64,000 nucleotides of DNA from Nothophaeocryptopus gaeumannii (GCA_031771865.1 JASISA010000023.1:1240001-1304000), one strand, 5' to 3'; numbered from the stretch's first letter, positions 22,745 to 35,025 are shown. Notes: generated by a model from the letters alone, not told the origin. Made by a program: numbers and translations.

Positions 22745-23262
22745 CTATCGCGTAAAATTCCACGAATCTCCAGAAGGGACAAAACGATCCCCGTGGTGAT
22801 CTTGAAACTCCGACTTTGCACTCTCTAAATGCCCATTTCCCGCCTCGATGTCTCCCTGTCGATCAATTAGCCCCGCCGCAGTCATAGCCTGCAGTTTGTC
22901 TTTGATGTAAGTAGATAGCTTCTGCGTCTGCTCCTTATACGTCGTCAGGAGATTAAGTACAGCTTGCTGATCACCTTTCTCCTTTCCCGTCTTCAACACA
23001 TTCTGAAGGACCTTCCCGAACCTCCCGTCTTCCGTATTGGCATCACGGAAGTCGTTAAGATTCTTGACTCGCATCTGGAAATTGTCAAACCGCCATGTCT
23101 TGTCGTCTCCCGATACATAGGAACCAAAAGAATGTTTAACCTCCTCGCTTCGAGACTGATTGCACCACAAGACGGATTGTGAGGCTGCCAAGTCCAGGAT
23201 GGAAGGCGTGCAGACGGAGGAGGATAAGTAGGCGACGTAGACGTCAACATCAACATCAGGAG
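22745..23262 (-). CDS. hypothetical protein, 3' exon
   Basis: The frame ends TGA-side at 22745 and is open up to an acceptor (TTTGACCAG) at about 23263, preceded by a good branch site (ATCTAATCG), so an upstream exon on the minus strand is expected between 23.27 and 23.6 kb; I could not fix it. The visible part, about 172 residues, reads like a soluble helical protein (VLQNVLKTGKEKGDQQAVLN, YKEQTQKLSTYIKDKLQ) with a preceding Asp/Phe-rich segment. No family is recognised. Confidence 0.4.
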
Positions 23263-23607
23263 CTGGTCAAACAGCAGCGGAACGATTAGATGAAAAAGGG
23301 GCCTTGCTTGTCCAAGTGGAGGTCCGAGAAAGGCACTTTCGGAGTTGGTCCTCAGCACGCAGCGAGCACGGGATGCGTTGAAAGCGCAGATTCTCTGCCC
23401 GCCAGTTCTGTGCGAGGTGCAGGTAAAGATAATGTGCGAATCACATGCAAACTTCACTTCTACGTTTGTTGACCCGGCAATGATCCTTCCCCCTGCTTCA
23501 CACACTTCTCATCCTGCTGTTCAGCACAAAATCGTTTCATTAGAAGCTTTGACACCTCGAAATGTCCCGTCGGCTCCCCAGAATCCCTACCTACTTGTAC
23601 GTTGACC

Positions 23608-24141
23608 ATGTCTCCAGTTTTAACCGCCAGGCTGATACTATCGCAGGCAAGCAAAGTCCCCCCCGATGGCCAACAGACCTCAGAAGACGACAACCGATGC
23701 TCCCCACGCGCCTCGACTCTGCCGTCATCCACCGTCACTTCACCAGACATACCACCACCAACCACGCAAACGGACCAAGACGAATCGCTCACTACCTTCC
23801 TCGACATTCCGCCAGAGCTCCGCCTGACCATCTATTCCCACGCTCTCAACTTCGAGTCCATCAAGCTCACTATCCTCGACAAACGCCAACCTGGCATCAT
23901 CCGCGCCAACAAACTCATTCGCCACGAGGCTTTCCCCATCTATTACGACAGCCTGAAGAAGCTTCAGGAGATCGCCAGAAAGCGCAAGAAAGACCTTCAG
24001 CCGGGGAATTGTGGGACAGACCAAGAGTATCACCAGGTCATGAAAGAACTCATAGAGTTGAGACTGCTGATCGGAATGGCGTTTAATGAGAGGAAGTTGG
24101 TTGATGAGGAGTTACGGGCTAGGGAAGAGACGAGGAAGTGA
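23608..24141 (+). CDS. LPxELRxxIY (F-box-like) protein
   Basis: ATG at 23608 starts a 177-codon frame. After about 65 residues rich in Ser, Thr and Pro come FLDIPPELRLTIYSHAL and RQPGIIRANKLIRHEAFPIYYDSL, the two family blocks, then a Lys/Glu-rich helical tail (ELRAREETRK at the end). It is intact and closest in layout to the copy at 21347; this pair shows where the latter has lost a Gln codon. Function unknown. Confidence 0.72.
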   Translation: MSPVLTARLILSQASKVPPDGQQTSEDDNRCSPRASTLPSSTVTSPDIPPPTTQTDQDESLTTFLDIPPELRLTIYSHALNFESIKLTILDKRQPGIIRANKLIRHEAFPIYYDSLKKLQEIARKRKKDLQPGNCGTDQEYHQVMKELIELRLLIGMAFNERKLVDEELRAREETRK

Positions 24142-24856
24142 GATTGTGAGGATGAAGTCGACAGGAAGGAATGAGAACTGGAGGCTAAAGCAAAGGATCG
24201 CGAAGATGAAGTTCGTTGAAGGCAGCTGAATTGTAGTTTTGAGGATGCTTGGAGCTATTGCAATGCAGAGTGGACGAGGTATCTCATACTGTGCTAGCCG
24301 AGCGATCCGGCGGTGTTGTACAGTGAAGTGGAGCGCTGTTCAAGGTACCTTCTTCAAAAAATGAGATGCGGCCGCACCAGAAAATACGTCCCTCAAGCGA
24401 TAGCGTTCTCCGAGCCTTCGTCCGTGAACGACTCGCTCATTCTGCTCGAGAGCACAAGATCTCCACAGGCTTCAGCGCTCGTCGTTGCCTTCGACAGCCA
24501 GCTGCACCCAAAACTTTGTGTCGACTGTATCCAATCCCCAGCAGGCCATTTGCTGCGCCGTCCGGGCGATGTACGCGCTGTCTTGTCGCGGATAATCCTC
24601 TTCTTCATCGTGGAGCAAATCAAGTCCAGTCCGAGTCCACAGCCGTGACACCCATCCTCATCCTCTCTAGGACCGAGGACAGATGGCAGAGTTCGTTGCC
24701 AGCCTCTCGCAACATGCCGCATTCTCAAATGCTGCTAAGCGCCGAGGACGGTAGTAGCTTAGATATTGGAAAAGCTACAGAGTAAGAGAATTTTAGCCTA
24801 TGTACCTTTCTATAATATACTATAGTTCTATGCACATATCGTCGAACTCCGTAGAA
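24142..24856. other. gene-free stretch
   Basis: The plus frames at 24313-24648 and 24366-24785 overlap in different phases and have no motif. I see no supported gene. Confidence 0.35.
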
Positions 24857-25411
24857 TTAGGAGAACCCACGCATAGAAGAGGCGATGATTTCTGTGACCT
24901 GCCCTTGGACCTTATTGATCGCGGCCCATCCCACGTTATGATCCTCATCGAGCTCATCGACCATCGTAAAGAACTGTGCCGTCGCTCTCTGGATCCTCAA
25001 ATAGTCGTCACCCGCGGCGGCGACGCAGTATCCAGTGCATTCATAGCGGTAGAAAGCTTCGAGCCACACCAGCAAGTTCTGCCAGTGGCAAGTGCCGCGG
25101 AGGTCGAAACCATTGCTGATATCTAGGCGCAGTCGTGATCTGCTTTGACACTTGATGATGCGCGAATTGTCGTGTGCGGTGACTGCGAACTGGAAGGTGT
25201 TTTCTTGCAGCCAGATGGGGTTGGCCTCGCTTCTGATCTGGCGACAGGTCTGCAGCAGTCCACGCTCAGTGGGCAGCTCAGTCGTTTCGATCGTCATGGG
25301 GTCTCGCTCGTCGCTTGTCACGAGCGCGTAGCGATAGATACGATTCCTCATCTCCGCCGGCAGGTCGAGGAACGGCGAACTCTGCACGACAGCCGCCTGC
25401 GTGGTCGCCAT
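24857..25411 (-). CDS. LPxELRxxIY (F-box-like) protein, minus strand
   Basis: An intact 184-codon frame. It opens with PFLDLPAEMRNRIYRYALV, then TERGLLQTCRQIRSEANPIWLQENTF, the classic two-block layout common in dothideomycete genomes. The C-terminal half is a mixed domain with several Cys (YRYECTGYCVAAAGDD) and no charged coil. It differs from the plus-strand copies at 21-24 kb and is more like the one at 29074. Function unknown. Confidence 0.72.
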   Translation of the reverse strand: MATTQAAVVQSSPFLDLPAEMRNRIYRYALVTSDERDPMTIETTELPTERGLLQTCRQIRSEANPIWLQENTFQFAVTAHDNSRIIKCQSRSRLRLDISNGFDLRGTCHWQNLLVWLEAFYRYECTGYCVAAAGDDYLRIQRATAQFFTMVDELDEDHNVGWAAINKVQGQVTEIIASSMRGFS

Positions 25412-25973
25412 GGTCGCCTGAGATTTCCGCCTGATTGCCTATCGGTACTGCGATTGAGTGCACCGTGGATGTAGTGCAAGTGAAGAGTTGTTGAAGAGTT
25501 GCGACTTTGACGCTTGAAGGCGAGACGAGTCGGCTCGAGTGAAGAAGTGGAAGGTGCTGGTGAAGGTGCCGGGTAGCACGGGCCCGTTCGTGCTAGCGTG
25601 CGGCACTTTCAGCCGACCGATGTGAACGTTAGACCCAACTGGCCGCTATGAAGGGCGCCACGCCTCGACGAGGACGTGACAATGTAGTGAAGTTTGGCTT
25701 ATAGAACTTCGATTCGTGCTTCCCTACTCATGGCGGTCAGCAAGAGGACAGGCCGACTCTTGCGCGATCTTCTTGCTTCGCTTGCGTACTGCGTTCCTCC
25801 CTACGTGCTGACACACCTTTTGATGCGCCTTGAAAACTTCAAATCCCAAACGCCACGCTGGTAAATACTGCACACAAGTTTAGTCGAATGCCGCGGGTGT
25901 CTTCACTTCTTTTGGAACTTGTTGCCATTGGCAAGCATTAGTTTTGCTGCGAACAGAACGTATTGCGCTTCCA
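25412..25973. other. intergenic
   Basis: No supported gene. This holds the upstream region of the minus-strand gene at 24857-25411 and the 3' flank of the Rae1 gene. Confidence 0.4.
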
Positions 25974-27119
25974 CTACTTGGAAGTCTTCGGGCGAGGCTT
26001 ACACTCTTCCCCATTGACAGCGTGTAGCATGATCTTGTTTGGAGTTTGTGGAGTATTGAACTGGTAGCCTTTGCTCCAGTCGTAGGATACAGCGTAAGCG
26101 AAGATGGATCCAGTGCGGTTGAAGTCGGTCGAAGAGATTGTGCCTCCAACTTCAGGGTATCCCTTCAGTCTGTGCTTGGCGTCCTTGTCCCAAAAGTGGA
26201 AGGTTCCATCAGAGCCGGCTGTGCTAAATGTTCCGTGTACAGGGTGGAAGGAGATGGCGTTGACCGAGTAGACTTGTGACACGTTGCGGTCCGTGGGCGA
26301 TGTGATGCGGTGGCATTTGAAGGAGAAGTTCTTGTTGCTGTCCTTCTCTTCCACATACTGGATCGCACAGCGTCCTTCTATGCTTCCTATAGCGTAGCCG
26401 CTGCCGTCGGTGAAGGTACTGACCACTCGTGTTTGCCACTTAAGCGTTGACTGCATCGATTTGAAGAAGTTGGTGGGGTTCTTGAGGTCAACGACGTGAA
26501 TCCAGCGCTCTGCGGTGCCAACTACCATCATGGCATCACCGCGAACGTCCATCGTATAGACGCGCTCCTTGGCATCGATGGTCGCGACAGGCTGCTGTTG
26601 CCGCAGGTCCCAGTACTTGATTGTTTTGTCCCAGCTGCCCGTCACAATCATGGGGCTGCCACCTGCATTGAAAGCCTCGACGCAGCGAATCGGTTGGTCG
26701 TGTGCTGCTACCTGTTGCGCTTGGGAGGTTTGTGTTTGCCCGGCTCCGAGATCGAGCATGCGGACCGCTTTATCTGCGCCTGCTCCGAAGACCTTTTGTC
26801 CGTCCTGTGACACATATCAGTCCAGCTCCAGTTTCCTAGGTTCTCACCTGGTCCTTACCGGGCTCCAACATGTGTTCAACACAGGTCCTTCATGCTCGAA
26901 CATAGCAACGCCTTTGCTCTGCCCTTGTCCATCAATCTCATATATGCGCACTTTCTTATCCCAACTCGCGACAGAAAGGTGATCTGATTGCGGACTGAAG
27001 CGGATATCGGAGATGCTGTCCTCCGGAGGGGCTGAGACTTGCACATCTTTGCTAATGTCGCCTTGTGTTGGGTTCGCGCTTGCTGAAGTCGCGGATGCAG
27101 CGTTTCCGAAGAGGGCCAT
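25974..27119 (-). CDS. GLE2: Rae1/Gle2 mRNA-export WD40 protein
   Basis: Two exons, complement of 25974-26804 and 26859-27119, give 363 residues, the usual length. The start at 27119 (MALFGNAASA) was chosen over an ATG 30 codons upstream because it matches the family start. The WD40 repeats are clear: SISDIRFSPQSDHLSVASWDKKVRIYEI, a DKAVRMLDL repeat, IVTGSWDKTIKYWDLR and AGSDGTFHFWDKDA. The block AERWIHVVDLKNPTNFFK followed by LKWQTRVVSTF is diagnostic of Rae1/Gle2. This nucleoporin binds Nup98-type GLEBS motifs at the nuclear pore and helps mRNA leave the nucleus. The stop is TAG at the family's normal C-terminus. Confidence 0.95.
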
Positions 27120-29073
27120 GGTCGCAGTAGCGTCGCGCCGCGGCGGGGCGGAGGTCGGGGTCGTGGATGTTTTGTTCGCGGTCGAGTAGCTGCAGCTGTA
27201 TGGAGGCATCTTGTTAGCCGATGGTTTCGATGCAGGGAGTAGGTAATGTTCTCACCGAGAAAGCGCTTCAGCTCTTGGGAGTTATGTGCGCCGCAGCGGT
27301 ATGTGAATGTCTTTGTCCGCAACGTGCGTGTCTTGGAGCGTTTGCTGGTTGATGCGTGTAGTCAGAACGCGAGAGCTAGATGTCGCGTCGGATTTGGAAC
27401 TGCTTCTCGTTGGCCTGAGGCACCAACTTCTGAACTTAATTGCCAAAGACAGTCTGGACACCCGATCTGCAGTCTTGCTCCGTCCTATCACAATGACAGC
27501 CTCTCCAACGATTTAACAGAAGAGCATGTCTGCTGCTAGCTGCCGCTTGCACGTAGTCCTTCAACATTGTTTCAACGCAACATGTGAGTTCATTGTTCAG
27601 GCCTCTGAGCTCAATCAATTCTGCACGTTGAACCATCGTCAAATATCGACTGGAGCTTGGACGGCTTGGCACGCCCGCGAAGAGCGAAATTCTCGGACCT
27701 CGACTTCGACCGCCTCTTTCTTCCCTTCAACTCCTCGCTCAAAAAATCGCAATCAAAGCTCACACACTGACAGGTGCTCGCACCTCGTCCTTGCACACAC
27801 AGCTTTGGGAGAAAGTCCCCGGACACGCTTGTCCAGCACAAGCACGCGGAAACGCGCCGCCACAGAAGCACCTTCGCGGCTCATCCATCTCATCACCTCC
27901 ATCCTCCCTCACCACCCTTCTTCGCCGCTCGCACTCTCGCTCGAAGGTCTCGTGGCTCGGATCGTACCTGGTCTGGAGACGGCCCGCAAGGGGGACGATG
28001 ATATGAGTCTGCGCTCCCGGCCGGAACGGTCTCTGCTGCTGCGTTGGCTGAAGAGTGGGAGGAGGTGAAGGGATTACTGGTGGGTAGACAAGTTGGGTTC
28101 AAGGTATGAGATGGAGCTCTTCGTCGTGGTTGATAGTTATGCGATTGCTTGCGCCTTCTTCCGCCGCTTTCACACGTTGGTGGAAGATGGGGTGGGTAAC
28201 TCGATGGGGCTTATTCTTGATGCGAGGAGTTCAACACTTTTTGGGTCTGCTTGGGTCGCAAGACGCCATTGCTGTGTCGAAGCAGCCGGACTTGGTACGC
28301 CTTTACTGGCCCTGGTGGGGATGCGTTCAGATGATGATGAAAAGCAATAGAGTCAAGCACTGAGACTGCGTCCGTCGAGCTTGCCCTTCACTGGGTGGGT
28401 TCGCGGCGTACTTTGATGCTACAATTGCCTACGACGGTATCTGATACGAACGCATCCTACCATCTCTGTTTAGATAGCTGTTCATAACTGAAGAATCTGT
28501 ATTTTCATCAGCGATACAGTAAGGACGCGCGTTTCGCTCTTACTCTTTCTCACTTGTCCCTCCACTTCAGCTGCTCAGTCACCCCAAGTTCGTCGAGGAT
28601 ATCTGATACTGACATACCAATCTGTGACCTCAAACGCGGTGTCCACAATCATGGTAAGCATGTCGCCGGCCAAGTCGCAAGAGGCGAGGGCTCACAAAAC
28701 CCCCACTGACACTGACCCGCGCAGGGCGCGTTGGGCGCCTTTGCTCCCCGTTCCCGCCGAGCTCAAGACATATACCGCCTTAATTTGGTCTATGGCGACT
28801 TTCACGTACGACCAGAGAATATGCGTATTGGACTGTTGTTCACGGACGGAAGGTGGAAGTGTGTGGTCTGTTTTCACATGCACTGGACAGGGCTTGGCGC
28901 TGCAGGGCCCTAACTCTAATCAAGCGCTTGGTCTTCTCGGAAATCCCACTTTCACTTCAACACCAACGTGCAGACTTTCCAACCAACAAACCCTTTTTGC
29001 CAAGGCATTAAGACATCGCGACCATCGCTCTTCATGCTAGAAAACAGGACGTTCCGCACCTTCCACGCTGAAG
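27120..29073. other. gene-poor stretch with a possible degenerate family copy
   Basis: At 28624-29040 a 138-codon plus frame contains PLLPVPAELKTYTALIW, which resembles the first block of the LPxELRxxIY family, but the second block is absent; it may be a decayed copy. Frames at 27436-27672 minus and 27526-28068 plus have no motif. No other gene is supported. Confidence 0.3.
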
Positions 29074-29763
29074 ATGGCGCGGACTGCAGCATCGAACTCG
29101 CCGCCGCCTAAATCTACCAACGTTCTTGCCACCAAGCGCACTCCAAAACCAGAACCTGCAGGCGTGGCGGCACGATCAGCTCTTGATACCACGGACGGCG
29201 CGTTCGGGACGGCCGAGGAAAGCAGCTTCGACACAATTACATCTGTAAAACGCGACTACGCTGCCCAAGATGCAGTGCCCCCAAGTGCACAAGACACCAT
29301 CAACAGCTCCGACGGCAAGGCAATCCACGACTTGAGCATTGCAATCACTAAACCACATATCGCACAGCAAGGCTCACGGCTTTTCGATTTCCCAGCTGAA
29401 TTGAAGAACAATACTTACCGATACACTCTTGTCGAGGACGACGAGATCACCGTACCGGCGAGCGGTCCTCTACCGGTTGAACCAGGCTTGCTTCGCGTCT
29501 GTTTTGAGATCAGAGACGATGCGCTGCAGATCTGGATGATAGAGAACGAACGGGTCTTTGAAATCGAAGAATTGGGTGCGACTCAATTTATACGCTGGTG
29601 CCGAGCACGTGGACATCCCAAGGCCAGGATATCTCACTGCTTAGACGAGCCGACTGCACCTTTTCTGGGCGAGCTTAATTCGATGGCTCCGCGCATTCTC
29701 TTTCGACGAGAGCGGTTGGGCCCAGCAGGACGATTCGCCTTCAGAGAGCTACTCTCGGTTTGA
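29074..29763 (+). CDS. LPxELRxxIY-family protein, divergent
   Basis: A 229-codon single exon. The first 110 residues are Ser, Thr, Asp and Ala-rich and likely disordered. Then come LFDFPAELKNNTYRYTLVEDDE (about residues 105-126) and EPGLLRVCFEIRDDALQIWMIENE, the family blocks with several substitutions (Asn-Asn-Thr for the usual xxI, Phe-Glu for Arg-Gln). The C-terminal part is shorter than in the copy at 24857. The frame is open, but the substitutions suggest relaxed constraint. Confidence 0.62.
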   Translation: MARTAASNSPPPKSTNVLATKRTPKPEPAGVAARSALDTTDGAFGTAEESSFDTITSVKRDYAAQDAVPPSAQDTINSSDGKAIHDLSIAITKPHIAQQGSRLFDFPAELKNNTYRYTLVEDDEITVPASGPLPVEPGLLRVCFEIRDDALQIWMIENERVFEIEELGATQFIRWCRARGHPKARISHCLDEPTAPFLGELNSMAPRILFRRERLGPAGRFAFRELLSV

Positions 29764-30317
29764 CGCAGCAGCCTACATGTTCTCAGTCGTGGGCGAGATG
29801 GAGGACCAGATCAAGCAACCAGATAAGATGCTCACTGAACCGGACTGGCAGAGTGTGCTTCGAGAGCTCGAGCCCATGCGCGCCGCCCTCAACATTAGCG
29901 ATCATTTGTGGAGGTGATGCGCAGCACTGGAGGGCACTGAAATCGGACACAGCAGAGTCGACATCATCTTGACAATATCGATGTATCTCATCAATCGACC
30001 GTCTCACGAAAGTCAGCAACCGAGGCCGTTCGTGATATGCTCGCTCGCATTTCTGCAAATCATCCGCCCCATAAAGCAGCAACGAGAATAGCATCTTCGC
30101 TTGGCAGATGGAGCGGAATCTGCTCCAGCCCTGTATATCCCAGTGAAGAGCCACCTTTTGGCGGATCTGGCTTCGGCCGCACCGTGTAACATTCAACTTC
30201 ACATTAGATGGCTCGGAATCCGGGCGCGGTTATCTGAAATGTTTCTGGCCTTTCTGTCTTGATGTTATCGGTATCTTGTGCTCTCTCATCGCGCAGCAAG
30301 GGAGATAGAAAGCTGAA
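29764..30317. other. intergenic
   Basis: No supported gene. A minus frame at 29783-30202 runs through but has no motif; the last 60 bases before 30318 are the likely leader of the next gene. Confidence 0.35.
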
Positions 30318-31271
30318 ATGGGGTTCACGAAGTCGACCTTCCTTCTTGCACATCTCTTCTTCCTTCACCTTGCTCCTCGCGTCGTCTCAGAATCAGCGAG
30401 ATGTTACTTTCCCGATCACAGCGTAGCTCAGAACTTCTACTCTTGCAATCAAGTAAGTCTGACTTGCTCGACCACAATCGCTCCCAGTCCCTCTGACTTC
30501 CTCACAGCAAGCCGAACAATCCTTCTGTTGCCGCGACGCGGAAGTCTGCATATCAAACGGCTACTGCCTCCAACAAGTCGGCCTCGCAAACCGTATTTCT
30601 AGAGGTGCATGTACAGATCAAACTTTCTCCAGCACTGCCTGCCCTCAAAAATGCTCTGATGGTATCTCCCTCTTACCCCCCACCACCCCTCCCTCCCCTC
30701 TCCTTATGCTCACACCCCATCCGCAGTCGCCACCTCCGTTTCTTTTTCCATCTTCCTAGCCGCCGACCTCGACGACGACACTACCGGCGGCGGATCCTTT
30801 TGCTGCGCCGCCCCTCTCAACACCACGACATCGCAATGTAACGTCACGTCCTCCGGAGCAACTGATCCGTTTGATCTGCCAAGTGGGACTGTCATTGCGG
30901 ATCGGCGCCATGGGACTGTATTGCCGGCGAATCAGACGCAAAGTCTGGAGGCGGGGAGTGCTACTGCTACTGTGACGGAGACTGCGCATGGTGAAGCAGG
31001 ATCTTCGAGCGACAGCACCAAAGCCACTACCGTGGCTGCAGGCATCGCAGTGCCTTTAGGACTCCTTCTGCTTGCTTCGCTAGGCGCCTGCATATTCCTC
31101 CTCTCCCAACTGAAGAAGGCGAAGAGGCAGTTTGGAACTCACGGTGGTGGTGGGAAGGGGTCTGCGGAGATGGGGTACGGCACGTCGCAGACTCACTTGC
31201 ATCATGACAGTAAGGGGAAAGTTGGGAGTCCGTATTCGGATTATGGGATGGGCTCGCAGGCGCCTCCGTAG
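30318..31271 (+). CDS. Cys-rich type I membrane protein (secreted ectodomain, one helix)
   Basis: Three exons, 30318-30452, 30508-30661 and 30727-31271, give 277 residues; donors GTAAGT and GTATCT, acceptors CACAG and CGCAG, phases close. A signal peptide covers about residues 1-24. The ectodomain has many Cys in the pattern CYFPDHS, FYSC, FCCRDAEVC, GYCLQ, GACTDQ, CPQKC and SFCC, a layout common in fungal surface proteins of unknown role. After a Thr/Ser/Ala-rich stalk there is one membrane helix (about 210-232, GIAVPLGLLLLASLGACIFLL), a basic stop-transfer (KKAKRQ), and a short Gly/Ser/His-rich cytosolic tail. The arrangement suggests a surface sensor or adhesin, which is inference. Confidence 0.75.
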
Positions 31272-32059
31272 ATTGCTACTCAACAGTGGAGAAAGCCTGT
31301 TGAGGCTCAAGGGTAGTTCGTGGCGGAGATTAGTGCTGATCGCGAGGTTGCGCAGGCTGATGGGAGGGAGATGAAGAGATGAGTGAACGAGGCGATGGTT
31401 GCACGAGTTTGGGCGATCTGAAATTGTATGATGATCTCGGCGCTGGCGAAACAGGCGCAGTTTACCGAAATGCAGTCTCAAGCTCGCTAGAGTGCCGATT
31501 CTGTCGACGCCCGCGAGAGACTCAGTGCGCACTTGTAGATGTTTCACGCACTCGTCATTCGCGCTGTAGCTCTTATACCCACGATCTTTGAGCTTGAGGC
31601 TGATGTTGAGTGCCTCGACGTCGTCGACGCCTGCGGGGGAAAGGCATTCTCCACAAGATCTTCCTTCCTCCCGTCCAGCGTCCCTCAGTAAACATGGTGT
31701 TCTCGACTCCAGGTTTGGCAATCAGTGTGGGTGAATGTAGTGGCCATACACCTGGTGTCACTTGTGCTCCAATAGCCCGGAGCATGGCGGGACCACTTCA
31801 ATTGAGCGACGATTCTCGTCATAGGCGATGCGGCTATTGGAGATGCTGTCTCCTGCAATAGCGACCGTGGTCGTTATTGATATCGAGTGGAAGGAAAGCG
31901 AGAGGAGAGACGTATCGTCGATCCCAGTTGCCGTTCCCAAAAGCTTGGCATGGCTCTTCGGCGCCGGGCGAACACGTCCAGACCATCCCTGCCCTTCGAG
32001 GTCATCACCACCGAAACACCAACTCTTCTTCTTCATCTTCTTCTTCACTGTTAGCTGCT
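31272..32059. other. intergenic, upstream of the Ccz1 gene
   Basis: No supported gene. A minus frame at 31080-31721 overlaps the preceding gene and is its shadow. A Ser-coding TTC/TCA microsatellite-like run lies at 32028-32048, just before the next start. Confidence 0.4.
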
Positions 32060-35025
32060 ATGAGCTCAGCGCCATGGCAAGCCCAAGTCGTGCCAGCCCG
32101 ACTCTCCTTCCTGGCCATCTACAATCCTTCACTCGGCCTGACCGATGAGACGTTCAAGGAACAACCCGTCTTCTGGTTCTCACGCCAGCAACACGAAGCA
32201 CGACTCGCTGCGAAGAAAAAGGCGCGTAGTGAGGCAGCAGGCGACGATGCGATTCGTGAAGAGGAAAATGAGAAGCTCAGACAGATTGGCCTGGCGCAGG
32301 GCATGGTAGACTTCGCGCGGTAGGTGAATACAGAGTGCTATGCATTGGAGTATGCAGGAGTGACTGAGAGCTCAGATAGGAGCTTCTCCGATGATCAGCC
32401 TGTCGACTCCATCGACACCGAGAAGTCACGGATTGTGCTTCATGAGCTGGAGCGCGGATGGTGGCTTCTAGCTGTATGTTTGAACCACACCTAGCAGAGA
32501 CACCCGGGCAACGCTTACTATGACAGTCTGTGGACCTCACGCGACTACCTGGCATATCGCAATCCTCTCCCGACTCACCCAAGAAAGGCGTCGACAAAGC
32601 AGAGTCCAAGCCTTCGATCGAATACTCCTCGCGTGAAGTGAGTCCCTCGGCACTGCTGATCCAACAGCTCGTCCAGGCGCATCACAACTGGTGCCTCCAC
32701 CATGGACCATCTCTCACGGAATTATACGTACGTCTGAGTAGAGATAAGTTCTGCACTATGCTGGACAGGTTCTGGGCCAGATTTGCGCGAACATGGGATG
32801 TACTGCTCCATGGCAGTCCCGCAACCGACATCTTCAGCGGCACCAAACTCTCAAGTGGAGGAGAGCTTGGCATGGGAGTGGGCGAGGAAGAATGGGGCAG
32901 CGGAGAAAGAGAAGTCCTCGAAGATCTCACGAGACGGACAGAAGGCCTGGTCGACACGCTGGTGGCACGCTTTGGCGAGCCTGCACCATCGCAGGATGCA
33001 CAATCTGTGGGCGAGACAGAGGCTATGCCATGGATGGGCAGCGGGAACTACCCGCTTGCGTCGGACGGCATCGTATTTGCTGGCATCAATGCCATTACGA
33101 AACCCTCACAGCGGGATGTCTCTACCTGGATGAGGCAAATCTACACATATGGCGAGTACGCCTATGGAGTACGTGACAACCCGCTTCGAGAACGACGAAA
33201 ACGCAGAAAGCGGAATCCACTGCCTTCACTAGAACCTGAGCCCGAAGAATCAGAAACACAGATACCAAAGAAGAGACGACCTACGATTCCGCATAGCACT
33301 GAGAGCAGAGACTTCGTCACCAGGCACAAGCACTCCAAAGACAAGACGCAGGATCTAAAGAGTCCAGAAGATCCGTTTGTATCTGACAACAGTGATGCTG
33401 CGAGGCAAGCGTCTGCGCGTCCTGGGATACCTCCGCCGATTGTCAGTGCTACGGAGAGCGCTCTGGACAAGGCGACGAAAGGCGCCTCATCAGATGTGCG
33501 CCCAAAGACCGAAAGGAATCAATCGGACGACGGGACGACTCTGGGCATACCGGATCAGTACATGAAGTACCTCACCTTCGGTCTAAGCACACTGGCCAAA
33601 CCACAAAAACGGCCGGAAATGCCGAAGCGAACATCAACTTCAAGCTCCAAAACGATCACTCAGGAACGGCATGGGACGACGAAGAAGACGACGAAACACG
33701 ATACGGTCTCAAAAACTGAAGGAGAAACCTCGGCGATGGCTTCACTTGATCCTATACCCGACGGCGACGACATCGCGACGAAGATCATGATTCAAAAACG
33801 TCTCGAAGAGAAAGGACACTTTGTCATCGGCCTCAAAGGCGACCTGGATGAATTGTCTGACAACGCGGAAGCAGTAACAGACATCGAACATGAAGACTCT
33901 ACTGGTGTCCGTAATGTTCTTCGGACCGTGTACATCGAGTGTGCAGCATTCAGCACTCCACCTGAAGATGAAGACTCGCTGCAGGAGAAGCTCGAAGACG
34001 CCGGACTGGACTCCGACAAGAATGACGCGGACAGTTCCAAAAGGCATAGGGTACTGGTCTATGTCCACAGACCATTCATGTACTGCTTTTTGTTTGAGAA
34101 TCGCACGCCATCGCTTGCCATTGCAAGTTTCTACAAGCAACTACACCGCAATCTGACAGCCATACATAAGCCGCTACTGTCTTCAACCAGCGTATCGAAG
34201 GTCGCACAACGCATTGAAGAGGCACAGCTTTCTTCATCGGACACAGCGAGCGTGACGAGTAATAGCAGGTCTACGAAGAGTGCAGAGCCGCCGCCGGTTT
34301 ACGATCTCATCTACGACCCAGCATTGCTTACTGTACATACGAGTATACCAAATATACCCGAGCCGGGCACTCCAGCCGCAGAGGGCATTATTTCTGGCAA
34401 GAAGGCCAGCGGTCTACCGGGCTGGCCAACATGGACACGCATTGAAGCCCTAAACGTGCATAGTCAGATTCTCAATACCTTGGCCAGCGTCAAGCTCAAT
34501 CAGCACGAATACGAGCGCACCAGCAAGACCACGCGAGGCTGGTGGGTGGTATGGTTGAAGCTACCTCCCTCAACTCATCGAGAGACAGAGGAAGATCCTG
34601 AGCCTGCGACCCAGAACGATGCGAATGAAGCTTCTCCCAGCCAGGACCAAACTAATCCTAAGAATCAGCCTCAAGGCGAGACGGGCTTTACGGAGCCCAT
34701 GGCGCCTGTGGAATCGGACGAAACTGTGATCCCGCCTTCACCTCAACACGCCTCAACCGGCGTGACGACGAAGCCTGCTCCGTCTATGAACCGGATAGCA
34801 TTTCTGGTTCGCAAGGGTTCAGATTCGGAGAAACAGGCCGCGAAGTCCCAGAGCAGCAGTCGAGCTGCTAGCAGCATGTGGAACACACTGACGCTGAGAC
34901 CGGCTGCGATGGTGGACGAGAACACGGGTGGTGCTGGTGCTGGTTGGGGACCGGCTGCATTGACTGGAGGAATTGGCTTCGATGCGCGCAAGTATGTCGA
35001 AGGTCTGTTGAGTCTGAATCGATGA
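32060..35025 (+). CDS. CCZ1: vacuolar fusion protein Ccz1 homologue
   Basis: Three exons, 32060-32319, 32380-32473 and 32527-35025, give 950 residues; each join keeps phase. The first longin-like block, ARLSFLAIYNPSLGLTDE, is followed by ENEKLRQIGLAQGMVDFAR, TEKSRIVLHELERGWWLLA and SVDLTRLP, which I recognise as the Ccz1 N-terminal signature. Ccz1 pairs with Mon1 as the guanine-nucleotide exchange factor for the Rab7 homologue Ypt7, controlling endosome and autophagosome fusion with the vacuole. The middle (about residues 330-560) is long, charged and Ser-rich; further conserved pieces (HRVLVYVHRPFMYCFLFENRTPSL, GWWVVWLKLP) follow, and the C-terminus ends near GFDARKYVEGLLSL. Start at 32060 (MSSAPWQAQ) was chosen because the upstream part of the frame is low-complexity. 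Confidence 0.87.
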
